DNA of 64,000 bases from the NCBI RefSeq assembly GCF_963576675.1, contig NC_088916.1:4231001-4295000 (forward strand), written 5' to 3'. Source of the DNA: Euphorbia lathyris (lineage: Eukaryota > Streptophyta > Magnoliopsida > Malpighiales > Euphorbiaceae). The position numbers and the translations under genes were made by a program. A model generated the notes under the pieces. The model was not told the DNA's origin. It saw nothing but the letters and a program-made list of their open reading frames with translations, and searched no databases. This document shows positions 22,520-33,959 of this stretch, in pieces (position 1 is the first letter of the stretch; the number at the start of each line of letters is the position of its first letter).

Positions 22520-25500
22520 ATGGCGCTCTGCGTGACTGCTCCATCATCCGCCATGGTAGAGATGCTTCTTCCTCTTTCATTTCATCACTGTTCTAAGCAA
22601 TTTTTGATTCGTTTGAACAATAAGTTTTGCATTTAATTCTCAATTTGAATTTCCAGAATCTAAGCAAAAATCGTTTACCGCGATTATCGTCTCCATTATC
22701 TGGTCTGAATCGCAGCGATTTTGGAGGGGTATTGGGTTTTGGTATCAGAAATAGGGCTGGACCTTCTTTTCAAGTTAGAGCTACGTGCTCCTTCAACTCC
22801 ATCGATCAACCTATCCTCAAAGAAGCTCTTAAGGTTAGTTTCAAGTGTTTTTTTTTTTGTGCTATTTGATTCTCATCTGTTGATTTGTAATTTGAAGGTC
22901 CGAATATGATTTGATTTTGTTTTAGAATTTAGGTGATTGCTTTATAATTGCTTTTACTTGTTGATTTGTACCAGAATTTATATGTGGATTGCTTTGTAAT
23001 TTCATACTTGCAGAAGAAAATGATAAAAGAGTAGAAAGCTGCTTTCAATGTCTAAGTGTGTTTCTTTTGGATAATAGCAGTATTTTGAAATAGACGAGAA
23101 TGCATAATGTTGCTTTTGTACTTCCAGACTATACGGTTAGTAGAGAGAAAGAAGAGTCGAAATGAGATGACATAGTTTCATATGGTTTGGTTGGCCTTGC
23201 TTCCAGACTGGAAATTCATATTTTAAGAAGGGATAAGGTTCAAATTTACACAAAATATTGCAATTTTACCCCTAACATCGCCAATCAAGATCGATTTTAC
23301 CCCTACTCAACAGAAGAAAATTTGAACACACCGATTTGACAGTTATTCGACTGTCATATGTATCTTCTAAACACGTTTGTTCATAAATTGAAGCATTTGT
23401 TTTGTATTTGAAAGTTGTTTAAAACTGTTTTTAATAACATAATATGCTTAAATTTTCTGTTAGGTATGGGTAAAATTGATCTTGTTAGAAAACCATATGG
23501 GTAAAATTGTATCATTTCTTTAAGTTAGAGGGAAATCTACACTTCTTGAAAAATTGATCTTGGTAAGAATTATGTGATTAACATAAACTAAAATCCTTAC
23601 TTACTCGACATCCCCATTTTGATTTCATTAACATTTTTAAGTGCATAGTGCTTTTATCTTATGAACAAAGTGTGTCTGATTGTTGGGTTTCTGGTTTTGT
23701 TCTTCTTTGATATCAATTCACTTGAGTCATTGAGTGGCACAACTTGATCTCGTTCCTTGCTCTGCTTCTTCTAACAAAAATCCAAGATAATCAAATGCTG
23801 TAACCTTGTATGTTTTCCTCCATATAGGAGATAAGTTTTAACTTAGGAATTTGAGATGCATCTTTTCTCTGCTTTTATACAAAACATGAGCACAGGAGAA
23901 TCAAAAGTTTTGTTATATATCTAACCTGCACATCTAGAAAAGGAGAAGAAATGGAACTCCACATTGACTCAAGATGCTGAACTAATTTTAGGAAAACAAA
24001 GTGAAAGGGCTTTGTGAAGGAAACATATATTACTGATATTGTTATGAAACTTTATCTTATAACATTTTCTTTTAGCTTTGGGCTGAATAGTCCCTGGAGG
24101 GAAGCACCATTTCATTCCTGTTGAAAATTGTGTTTGTTTCTGGTTCTCCAGTTATTTTCTATGAAAGCTATATGTAGTTTCTTAGACCTGTTGCAAAAAA
24201 ACTTTTGTCAGATTTTGTGTGATGTTTATCTGAAAATATGCAGCAAAGTCTACAATTTCCTTATTTTGTCAATGATTTCCATGTCACAACCACCTTTCTC
24301 TTTCAAAACTTTAGACCCTCTCCCATTATCTTCTATTGTCTTTCTAGAAGTACATAAATGCAGTTTTCTTTATTTTATGAAGATTTCAAAGCCAAGAACA
24401 AATATTTCTTCTAAAAGCCTAGTTCTTTTCTTGTCTTCTCGCCACAAGGATTATTGTCGTGTCGGAGAAGGTATTAGTTTCTGGTTCTCCTTTTACTTTT
24501 TGTTTTTATTTCCTTTTTAGAAAAACAAGAAACTAAGGAAACATTTGTTTGTGCTGGTCTATTTTCAATTTCTCACACCTTTGTTTTGTTCTCTTAAAAA
24601 TGTGCTGTAGAGTCTAGAAGTCTCAAAAGTAGTTTCCATATTTTCTTAATGATTCTAAAATCAAGATGAACTCTGTCTTTTAAAGATATGACGCCTCTTC
24701 CTTAGTCTCTGTCCTCATCTACTAGCCAGCCTTATCTCACATTCTGATAAAGCTTGATCCTTTTATCAAATGGACAAGTGAGTGTCAAATCAAGATTCGA
24801 CTCATGAATCGAAATCCTCATTTTGTTAATCGTGACTCGTGAATTGTATCGAATAGTAAGATTCGTCAAATTCATAATAAAAAAAAGGGCGGCCCGGTCG
24901 CACTACGCGACTCGAACCCGTGACCTCTTGGTCACACGACAACAACGTTTACCGTTGCGCCAAGTCGGTTCAAATTCATAATATTAGAAAAAAAAAAAAT
25001 TTACCATATTGAACTTAAAATATTATCAAATATTAGTCTAGAAATGCAATTTTAATAGCAAAAAACAAATCATATCAACCCAATACTTATAATTCAAATC
25101 TGATGCAAAATGCAATCCTAATAAAACTAATTCACAAATCGGATTCTATTTAATAATTTAGTGGAGATGGAGAGTTTTGAGTTTCTGTTTTCTTGCCTTG
25201 TTGTTAACTTGGAATGGAACTAGTTTGTGTTGATAACTTCATAAATAACAATGAACTAGAGGAGAGTGAGTTTAGTAGTCAGTGTTGTTGAAGTTTTTGA
25301 TGATTGGTGATGAAGATAATTTGCTTCTGATCTCTGTTGTTGAATATCGTTTCTTTCGCTTATAGGAGCCAGTCGCTTTCATGGGAGGGATGTTTGCGGG
25401 GCTGTTACGGCTTGATTTGGAAGAAGAACCATTAAAAGAATGGGTAACAAGAACAGTGGAAGCCTCTGGTGTTACAGTAGAAAATGCAGATGGTGGTGAG

Positions 25501-25545
25501 GGATTGAACCCAGAAGAAGTTCCACAGCAGATAGAGATAGAATGA
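22520..25545 (+). CDS. UPF0426 family chloroplast protein (At1g28150-like), 130 aa, three exons
   Basis: Exons proposed from frame and splice signals: 22520-22555 (MALCVTAPSSAM), 22657-22833 and 25366-25545. Both introns are phase 0 with GT and AG borders (ATG/GTAGAG, TTCCAG/AAT; AAG/GTTAGT, TATAG/GAG). The total is 393 nt. The N-terminal half is Ser/Leu/Arg-rich, like a chloroplast transit peptide. The conserved core runs from DQPILKEALKEPVAFMGGMF to EWVTRTVEASG, with an acidic C-terminus. The family is conserved in plants and lacks a firm function; plastid location is known for family members. Intron 2 (2.5 kb) carries MITE-like DNA and a SINE. A 5'-truncated copy is at 39518-40597. Confidence 0.85.
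23231..23548. repeat. Possible degenerate MITE in UPF0426 intron 2
   Basis: The left side (GGATAAGGTTCAAATTTACAC, then GCAATTTTACCCCTAAC) and the right side (GGTAAAATTGTATCATTTC, then GAGGGAAATCTACACTTC) are loosely inverted and resemble the MITE family at 55801-56351. Boundaries are unclear. Confidence 0.35.
24879..24969 (-). mobile_element. tRNA-derived SINE, about 90 bp, with a poly-T end
   Basis: On the minus strand it reads a pol III A-box-like TGGCGCAACGG and a B box GGTTCGAGTC, then ends in a T run. A 13-bp target duplication TCAAATTCATAAT flanks it (24866-24878 and 24970-24982). It is a retroposed SINE in the UPF0426 intron, not a tRNA gene. Confidence 0.78.
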
Positions 25546-25669
25546 CTTGTTACATAGAAAAACTTAATCTCTTTTGGTAATATTTGTTGTATGTATTCAT
25601 AGTCTTATATATGCATTAAGTTGCAATTATTTGCTGTGGTTTCATTTTTATCTGTGTTTTTTTTTTCTT

Positions 25670-26150
25670 GGCTTAATACATCATTTTTGTTCCCTGGATT
25701 TGTTCAAAAAGCTTGATTGGCCCATAGACTTTCAAAGTGTCTCAATAGCCCCCTCAATCTGCATAAAATATTCAGTTAGCCTTCTGAACTTGCATAAAAT
25801 ATAATCAATTGATCACTTGGTTGTAAGATGTATTGCACGTGTTTTAGAATGTTATTACATAATTCATAAAGTAGATTAGAAAGGAACTTCTTATTTATTC
25901 AACTTTAAAACTTATATTCTCTAATGTTAGAATCACATACCCCGAACTTGGTCATGTTATTTTTTTAAGACGCGTGCAATACATCTTCCGTATTTAACCT
26001 TTTTTTTTAACAACCGAGTGATCAATTGATTATATTTTATGCAAGTTCAGGGGGTTATGCAAGTTGAAGGGGCTATCGAGATACTTTGAAAGTTTAGAGG
26101 GCCAATCGAATTTTTTGGACAAATTCAAGGGACAAATGATGTATTAAGCC
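25670..26150. mobile_element. Foldback MITE immediately 3' of UPF0426
   Basis: The ends GGCTTAATACATCATTT and ATGATGTATTAAGCC are inverted, with similarity extending about 200 bp inward (CAAAAAGCTTGATTGGCCC against GGGCCAATCGAATTTTTTGG). Flanking 9-mers TTTTTTCTT and TTTTTTATT match at 8 of 9 positions. The homology between the two UPF0426 copies stops at this point. Related sequences are at 26690-27010 and 35504-35824. Confidence 0.75.
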
Positions 26151-26213
26151 TTTTTTATTTAAATGATGTTCATGATGGATGGTTGTGCTTGTGGTTAGTA
26201 CTTCAGAATTTGA

Positions 26214-26224
26214 AATATATATAT

Positions 26225-26297
<73 letters not shown>
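26214..26297. repeat. (AT)n microsatellite, about 84 bp
   Basis: A nearly pure AT dinucleotide run with one G interruption near 26226. It explains the Tyr/Ile ORF in this region. Probably highly polymorphic. Confidence 0.95.
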
Positions 26298-26299
<2 letters not shown>

Positions 26300-27099
26300 C
26301 GCCTTGACGTTGCAGTGTGTACAACCATCCCACCATGTGTTTTTAAAAAGCTGTGAGGCTTAAAGTATTGAACTCAAATCAAAATAGATAATATCTACAT
26401 GGTATTGTGTTATAATGCTACAAGGTATTAAAGTCTACTATCCACGTACGATGTGTGGTTCGGGGATGAACCAGGAAGGGGCAGATACACCCGAGACCCT
26501 CCGGCCGCCGGAACCATCATGACCACGAGTAGTTTTGGCCCCCTATTTGCATAAAATTTGAGACTGTGATGGTTCCAACCCCATGTTTTCAAGAAATTTA
26601 GATCGGGTGCTAAATTAGCACCACAAAATTGGTTCAGGTCCGGTTAGGCCATTCCTAAATTCTAATTTTTTTTAGCACCACGATTGATTCCCTAAAACTT
26701 TCATGTTGTCCCGAAAGCTCCATCAACTTATCTAAAATGCAGTCAATTGATTTCGAACTTAGGTAAAAAAATTTGATTAGCCATCTGAACTTTCAAATTA
26801 TCCTGATAGCCATTTCAACTTGCTTAAAATGTAGTCAAATTGATCCTTGGTCTGATGTGTCATCAATCGTGCAACACACAACAAGCTTTTTGGATAAATT
26901 TAAGGATCAATCGACTATGTTTTAAGTAAATTGATGAGGCTATCAGAACAACATAAATATTCAAGAGTAATTAATTTTTTTTTGGATAAGTTCAATGATT
27001 ATTGATGTGTTAAGCTAATAATAATTAAGGAGCAAGTACCATAAGTATTATTGGATAAAGGAAAACATTTTTTTTGTATTAGAAAATAAAATATTTTTT
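26298..27099. other. Intergenic, MITE-derived fragments, no gene
   Basis: The part 26690-27010 resembles the 25670-26150 family in fragments. A GC-rich patch near 26460-26540 is unexplained. No coding region was found. Confidence 0.5.
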
Positions 27100-27775
27100 G
27101 GCGGAGAACGCGATAGGGTTTTGTTCGCCCAGAATCGTTAACTAAATGACAGTTAGACGATGAGGGAGGCGTTCGATGTGATCGAAGAGCCTGATCGATG
27201 AGCATTTTGAATGCTTAACTGGCGGAGAACACGATAGGGTTCTGTTCGCCCAGAATCGTTAACTAAATGATAGTTAGACGATGAAGGAGGCGTTCGAGAT
27301 GATCGAAGAGCCTAAACGTTGAGCGTTTGAATGCTCATTTGGCGGAGAACACGACAGGGTGCTGTTCGCCCAGAATCGTTAACTAAGTGATAGTTAGACG
27401 ATGAAGGAGGCGTTCGAGATGATCGAAGAGCCTAAACGTTGAGCGTTTGAATGCTCATTTGGCGGAGAACACGACAGGGTGCTGTTCGCCCAGAATCGTT
27501 AACTAAATGATAGTTAGACGATGAAGGAGGCGTTCGAGATGATCGAAGAGCCTAAACGTTGAGCGTTTGAATGCTCATTTGGCGGAGAACACGACAGGGT
27601 GCTGTTCGCCCATAATCGTTAACTAAATGATAGTTAGACGATGAAGGAGGCGTTCGGGATGATCGAAGATCCTAAACGTTGAGCGTTTGAATGCTCATTT
27701 GGCGGAGAACACGACAGGGTGCTGTTCGCCCGAAATTGTTAACTAAATGTCAGTTGATGCATCCAATATATTGTG
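27100..27775. repeat. 120-bp tandem repeat array at the 3' side of the gypsy element
   Basis: Units start GGCGGAGAACACGACAGGG at 27100, 27221, 27341, 27461, 27581 and 27701 (period 121, then 120). The sixth is partial. Units contain GAATCGTTAACTAAATGATA and GGCGTTCGAGATGATCGAAG. The middle copies are nearly identical; the outer ones diverge. The array lies just downstream of the integrase reading frame on the minus strand, where Tat-lineage elements keep their long 3' untranslated region. Confidence 0.95.
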
Positions 27776-27777
27776 AA

Positions 27778-30700
27778 ACATAGTCCGCGTATTATTGATA
27801 ATATCTTTTTAAAGTTTGGACATTCCAGCTATTGTCGTAAACTACCCCCTCCAGAGAGGCAATTTTATAAGCTCCATTGTGGAGAACAGTGTCGATCTTG
27901 TACGAACCCTCCTATGATTGGCCGAGCTTTCCTTGAGCTAATGGGGACTGCGCAGCTGCGGCGTCTCTGAGCACAAGGTCCCCGACCTGAAAAGTGCGTG
28001 GGCGAACCCTTCTATCGTGATACAGCGCGATATTCTGCTTATGGGCCGTAATGTGTAATAGAGCATCAAGGCGCTCTTCTTCAAGTCGGTCACCGGCTTC
28101 CTTCAGCTCTGCACTGTTGTCGACTTCTTCAAAATTGGCCTGTCGAGGGGAGCGGAGAATGACTTTAGATGGTGCCATTGCTTCCGACCCGTATGCGAGG
28201 AAAAAGGGGGTGCGCCCTGTCCCTGTGTGCGGGGTAATGCGGTATGACCATAAGATTGCCGCAATGTGTTCGGGCCCTGCCCTGCCTTGATCGGTTAACC
28301 GTGCTTTGATCCCTCGAAGGAGCGTTCGGTTGCTTACTTCTGTGAGACCGTTGCTCTGAGGGTGAGCTACCGATGTGTATCGGCCCTTGATACCCCAGTC
28401 CACGCAAAAGTTGCGAAACTGACCACAGTCGAACTGCTTCCCATTATCGGTGATGAAGGAATGGGGGACCCCGAAACGGTAAATAATAGCTCGCTTGAGA
28501 AAGTTGATGACGTTGTCAGCAGTTATCTTGGCTAGGGCTTCAGCCTCGATCCATTTGGTAAAATGATCGACTGCCATAACCACGAAACGCTTTTGCGCTA
28601 AAGCCATTGGGAAAGGGCCGAGTAGGTCAATGCCCCATACTGCGAAAGGCCATGGTGTTATGATCCCCTTGAATGGGGCCGCCGGGGTATGATGGGTATT
28701 GGCGTGTAGTTGACATGCCTGACAACTGTGGACCAAACGCGTTGCGTCGGAATCCATGGTCTGCCAGTAAAACCCCTGGAGCCGGGCCTTTTTTGCAATT
28801 GTTCGGGCTCCCTGATGCGAGCTGCAAACACCTTGGTGAATTTCCTTCAGACAGTGATCTCCCTCCTCCTCAGATATACAACGCAACCAGGGATGCGTGG
28901 CCGATTTACGGTAAAGTAAGCCATTTTGTAATGCATAACGCCAAGAATGCCGGACAACTAGGGATGCCGCTGTCCGATCTGCTGGAAGCGTCCCATCCTG
29001 AAGGTACTTGATAATCGGGCTTCTCCATCCTCCCGCCGCGGCGTCCGCAGAGTCGATCTGTAGCAAATTCTCAGTGCGAAAAGCCGGGGCACTCGCAACC
29101 TCAATCAAGGTGAGCGGGTCACTAGACTGTTCGCCTGCCGCAAGAGCAGCGATAGCGTCTGCATCCTCGTTCTCTTCTCGCGGGACTAATACCAGATCCA
29201 GGGTTACTCCTTTGTTTTTCAGATCATTGAGTAGGGATGTGGCGAGGGTCAGGTATTGACACATTGTGGGGTCCTTTGCTTGATAAGCTCCGCTGATATG
29301 GCTAACGACCAGTTTCGAGTCCGAGCATATTGTCAACTTGCCAGTGACCATTGCTTTTGATAGTCGGAGGGCGGCGATTAAGGCCTCATACTCGATTATT
29401 GGTAGTCGGAAAATTCAATCGGACGGCGTAACGTAAACAGAGGTTGTTGGGTCCTTGGATGGCTACACCGGCGCCTGCCCGTTCGGGAGCACATGACCCG
29501 TCGATGCTCATTGTCCAGACATTTCCCGGGCGAGCTGGCATTGCCGTAAGCTCGGCGGTAGCACGGCCGGAAAACTCGACGATGAAATCGGATAAAGCCT
29601 GAGCCTTGATCGTCGTTCTGGGCTCAAAACGGACGTTAAACTGGGAGAGACGAACGGACCAATTTGTGATGCGCCCGGAAACCTCTGGCCTTTGGACAGC
29701 CTTTTTTAGCGGATAGTTCATCCTGACGATGACCGTGTGTGCTTGAAAATATGGTCTCAGGCGTTCTGAAGCTTGTGTGATGGCGAATAGAGCTTTTTCT
29801 ACCTCGGAGTACCGGATTTCGGCTCCCTTTAGCACTCTGCTCAGGAAATATATCGGAAAGAGCTCCGTCCCTTCCTCCTGAGTTAAGACGATGGCCACTG
29901 TTTCATCCGTGATAGTGAAATACAAGTGAATATCCCGCTTTGGCTTTGGCGCCGAGAGTAGGGGGGAGTTGCGAGGAAAGTTTTTATGGTGTTGAACGCG
30001 GCTTGGCAGTCAGTCGACCACTTAAAGGGGTGCTCCTTCTTGATTGCTTTATAGAACGGGAGACATCGTTGAGCCGAGCAGGAGATGAAACGTCCCAGTG
30101 CGATGATTCTCCCATTGAGCCTTTGCACGCCTTGTAGATCGCGTGGTGGCTCCATTGCTAAAATGGCCTCTATTTTCGCGGGGTTAGGTTCGATGCCTTT
30201 CTCCGATACCACGCAACCCAGAAACTTCCCGCTGCGAATTCCGAAAAAACACTTCTCTGGGTTCAGTTTGAGGTTATAGGCTCTGAAGATTTTGAATACT
30301 TCTGCTAAATCTCGCGAATGGTCGTCCTCTTTGGTGCTTAGGACCACCATGTCGTCGATGTAAACCTGAACGGTCTTACCGATGAGGTGGGCGAACATCC
30401 TATCTACCAAACGCTGGTATGTGGCCCCTGCGTTTTTTAAACCGAAGGGTATGACATTATAGCAATATGTTCCCTCGTGCGTAATGAAGGAGGTCTTTTC
30501 GGCATCGGCAGGGTCCAGAGGGATCTGCTGGAAACCTGCGATGGCGTCAAACTGCGACAAGATCTTTCGATCAGCCGTCTGATCTAGGAGTTGATCTTTG
30601 TTAGGCAGCGGATAAGAATCCTTGGGGCAGGCTTTATTGACATTCGTGAAATCTACACACATACGGTACTTTCCGCTGGCTTTCTTTACAAGTACGACGT

Positions 30701-33123
30701 TAGAAAGCCAGTCCGGATAGTTGACCTCGCGGATAAATTTTACAGCTAGGAGTTTGTCAATTTCTTCCTTTACTGTCGCCTGCTTGTCTTTCGCCTGCAC
30801 TCTCATCTTCTGCTTGATAGGTTCGACGGAGGGGTCGATATTCAGCTTGTGCATCGCTCTCTCAGGTGCGACCCCCGTGATGTCCTCGGTGCGCCAGGCG
30901 AACACATCTGAATGCTCTTTCAGGACGGCCTTGATTTCCTCGGCTAGCGGGGAAGCGAGCTTCGTTCCCATTTTCACCATCATGCCATCCCCGAGGATAC
31001 AGTCGCCGACTGGTTCAATGGGTACGGGATTGTAACCCCTCATGTCCATCAGCCCATCCTCTAAGTAGAGCGTTGTTCGAGGTTGAGTCGCCTCCCACTG
31101 CAGCTTTTTGGCTAGCATACGGTCACCCCGGACGGTGATCCTTCCACGGGGGTAGGGTAGTGTCAAGCATAACTCGGAGATATCCACCGTGGCTCTCAGG
31201 GCGGCCAGGAGAGGCCTCCCGATAATGGCATTGTAAGCTAGGGGGATGTCGACCACTACCCATTCCGCGGCCTGCTCGACCTCTTCCATCTCTTCGGCCA
31301 AGCTAGTCGACAGTGTTATAACTCCTCTCACTGGTACCTCGATCTCTGAAAGGCCAACCAGGGGGAAAGTCCCCGCCCGGAGGGCAGTACGAGTATTTTT
31401 CATAGCGCGGAGTGCCGCCCATGTGAGCAGGTTTACCGAACTCCCGGTGTCGACAAGCACTCGATGAGTTTTAAAACCTGCGATGCTCATGGTGACCACA
31501 AGGGCCTCCGAGTGACTAGTCTGGAGTGGGGGCTGTACTGTCAATGTTTGTCCGATCGCCTTTCTCTTTCGGGAGCAATCGGGCTGTGCGGAAAACGCCG
31601 GCGCTCCCTCCCTGATCACGTGTATCTCTCCATGGTACCTTGGCTTCTTCGGTTCCTCTGCTCGCCCCGTCTCCCGTTGCTTCGGGCTTTGCTCTTTTTG
31701 CCTGCTCATCCTGGGCGGCGCCCCCTGTTCCGTGATTCGCTCGACCTCTTTTTGTAGCTGAAAACAGTTATCCGTAGAATGTCCGGAGGATCTGTGGTAC
31801 TTGTAGCACTCCTTTTCTGCTCGGGTTTTGCCCTTATCACTGATCGGAACCTGCTGTGTAAACCGACGAGGCTGATGCTGAGTGGCGTAATGGACCTCCT
31901 TGCCCCTGGACCGGTCCCCCCTTCGCTCTGGGTTGGTGCGCTCGGCCCGGGCCGGATAGGGCATCGAAGCCTCCCTGCGGACTCGGATATCCTCACGCGA
32001 TTCCGGGATCGCTCTACTTCTTTCTTGCTTCTGCGTGTCACCCTTGGCCTTATCCTTCTCTGTTTCCTCATATCCGGCTGGTCGGTCACAGTCATCGTAT
32101 CGGAAAAAGGTTTGTGCCATGGTCATCAGTTCTTCGAAGGATCTAGGCATCTTCCGGAAACACTTCTGCTTGAGAGGCTCGCAGCTGGTCCCTTTTGCTA
32201 AGGCGTCGTGGGCCACCTCCAGGTTGAGGCCCTTGACTTGCGAAGCCATGTGATGAAACCTTGATAGGAAATTGCGCAGAGGCTCGGTCGTTCGCTGCTT
32301 AAGGCCGTTGAGGTCCGAACTGATTTTCCTAACCTTTGCCGCTGCGGCAAAACGAGAGAGAAAAAGGTCTTTTAAGAGATCAAACGAATCGATAGATTCC
32401 GGGGCAAGTCCCCGATACCATTCCTGCGCGCTGGAGGAGAGAGTGGTGGGGAAGACCTTGCACATGATGTCTTCGTCCTTTGAGTATAAATTTATGGTGC
32501 TCATGAATGACGCCACATAATCATTAGGGTCCTCGGTCCCTGAGTATTGGGCCAGTCGAGGAGCTTTCCAGTCGCGCGGGAACCTCCTTTCGATAATCCT
32601 CTGCACCAATGGTGTTTTGCTGGATGTGATGCTGCCTCCCATTACGCCCCCGAGTGCCCTTTTGTCGAGAAAACGCTGAATTTTTAGCTCCAATAACTCT
32701 TCGCTATTTGTGGTCGTGGCTCCCGCTCCTCGCTCCTCGCCTTCTCTGGTGACTCCGGCTCCAGCTTCTCTTCCCGTGATGATCGCTGCCTCCGGGGCCC
32801 GCTCCTTCCCTCTGTAACTCTGCTGCTTCCTTGAGGTATTGCCAAATTTTGGCATTTTCCTCCTGCAAACTTCTCTGCTGGTCGATGATCTTCATTTGAG
32901 CCGCCGTGTGTACTGCCTGCGTCGTCTGAAAACCTTGTATTGCGCTGAGGAGTTGAGTGGCGTTAAAGGCCTCTTCCTCCTCCGGGCCTACTTCCTCCAT
33001 CAAAGGCCCAAGGTTTCTGGGAGATATCGGAAGGCTCTGGACCACGCCTCCGGCGTGCGTCATGGAGCTGGTCGCTCCAACTTCGCGAAGCACCGTTGGT
33101 GCCGAGTCATTAGGGGTTTCCAT
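27778..33123 (-). pseudogene. Tat-type gypsy gag-pol polyprotein, multiply broken
   Basis: Minus-strand order: N-terminal gag (33123), gag core with EDPNDYVASFMST and AQEWYRGL, a knuckle-like C..H..GH...C motif, protease VLVDTGSSVNLL, RT with FGLKNAGATYQRLVD and YIDDMVV, RNase H (IRYSEVEKALFAI), second RNase H with SIDGSCAPERAGAG, and integrase with GIDLLGPF, ITDNGKQFD and SNGLTEVSNR (the D, D, E residues). Breaks: a frame change between the N-terminal and core gag near 32790-32855; a one-base loss in a C run (plus-strand G run at 29961-29966); an apparent 5-base loss near 29385 after NNRV; and a TAG stop near 27912 followed by further integrase-like residues in frame. It cannot make a full polyprotein. 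Confidence 0.88.
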
Positions 33124-33182
33124 CTTGTCTGAAGATCCGGAGTCACTTGTAGTCCACGATCACCGCACCAAATAATTAGGTA

Positions 33183-33446
33183 TGCGAACACTGTGATCCT
33201 GGTCTTCGGAGAAGTGCTTTAGCTTGTCGATGGCTCGTCCCTGCGCCGGGAATGGTCCCTGCGGACACTCCGACGAGCAAGACAGTTAGAGGTTCAAGAT
33301 AATATATTTAATGTAAGGTGCAAGTGATTCAAGAGATTACCCCCCTTTCCTTCCAATGTGAGTTGTGTATTTATAGAGGGTGTTTGGGCCCTGCGCCTCT
33401 CTGCCCGCTTGGGCCTTCTTGGGCCCTTTATTCATATCCCGAATCA
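33183..33446 (-). repeat. Probable 5' LTR of the gypsy element, about 264 bp
   Basis: On the minus strand it would begin TGATTCGGGATATG and end AGTGTTCGCA, contains a TATA-like CTATAAATAC, and is followed after a few bases by TTTGGTGCGGTGATCGTGG, a plausible primer site. There is no second LTR to confirm the limits. The left flank (33447 onwards) is a different MITE family. Confidence 0.55.
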
Positions 33447-33941
33447 ATGTGTAAAAATACCTTTAATGTTTGCAGCCAGGAGTAATTTTACCCTAACATC
33501 TAAAATGGTGCAATGTCGAAATAATTTGAGAAATAATTCATCAAATAGTGTTTCCGATCATAAATCTTGTTATCTACACTTCACATATTAGTCATTTTGT
33601 AATATATTATAAACATATGATTTGATATGAATTTTTTTTAAAAAAAAATTAAAAAATGTACTGTCTATTATTAAAATATTCCACAAAATTTATTAATCTC
33701 AAATTCTATTATTAAATCACAAAAAAATATGATTTTTTTTAAACAAACTGACAAGTAATTAATGCAGAATAAAGAACAAAATATCATGTTTATAATAATG
33801 TCTGAAATTGATCAAACTTGTCAATGTTAGATAAAAATGCTCTTTGCTTCTAATGCTAGGGATAAAATTGTACCATATTAAACGTTAAGAATAAAATTGC
33901 TCATAATTGTAAATGTTAGAGGTATTTTTCCACCTTATCCC
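33447..33941. mobile_element. MITE of the same family as 55801-56351, left tip lost or degenerate
   Basis: The right end GAGGTATTTTTCCACCTTATCCC and the internal AATTTTACCCTAACATC match the copy in the NLR intron. The left end starts TGTGTAAAAATACC without the usual GGATAAGG tip and abuts the gypsy LTR, so the gypsy insertion or its truncation may have removed it. Confidence 0.65.
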
Positions 33942-33959
33942 AATATTTTTAGTATTGGG

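Larger units (their letters stand above)
27100..33446 (-). mobile_element. Decayed Tat-type Ty3/gypsy LTR retrotransposon lacking a recognisable 3' LTR
   Basis: On the minus strand: a 5' LTR candidate (33446-33183), leader, gag, protease, RT, RNase H, a second plant-type RNase H, integrase, then a tandem-repeat 3' region. The second RNase H between RT-RNase H and integrase is diagnostic of the Tat lineage. No copy of the 5' LTR was found to the left of 27100, so the element seems truncated at its 3' end. Base composition is far more GC-rich than the surroundings. Confidence 0.85.

Noticed and set aside
24879..24969. A possible tRNA gene (A and B boxes)
   Set aside because: It has a direct target duplication and a poly-T end and does not continue as a tRNA cloverleaf; it is a SINE.
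26094..26336. Tyr/Ile repeat ORF on the minus strand
   Set aside because: It is a translation of the (AT)n microsatellite.
27090..27098. AATATTTTT next to the 120-bp array, the same 9-mer as after the MITE at 33941
   Set aside because: It could suggest a composite insertion with a 9-bp duplication, but such AT-only words are common here and no matching terminal repeat exists at 27099.
27100..27775. Regular direct repeats that might suggest a CRISPR-like array
   Set aside because: Whole 120-bp units are repeated without variable spacers, in a plant retrotransposon 3' region. It is a minisatellite.
28051..32520. Many plus-strand ORFs over the gypsy element
   Set aside because: They are antisense shadows of the GC-rich minus-strand gag-pol frame.
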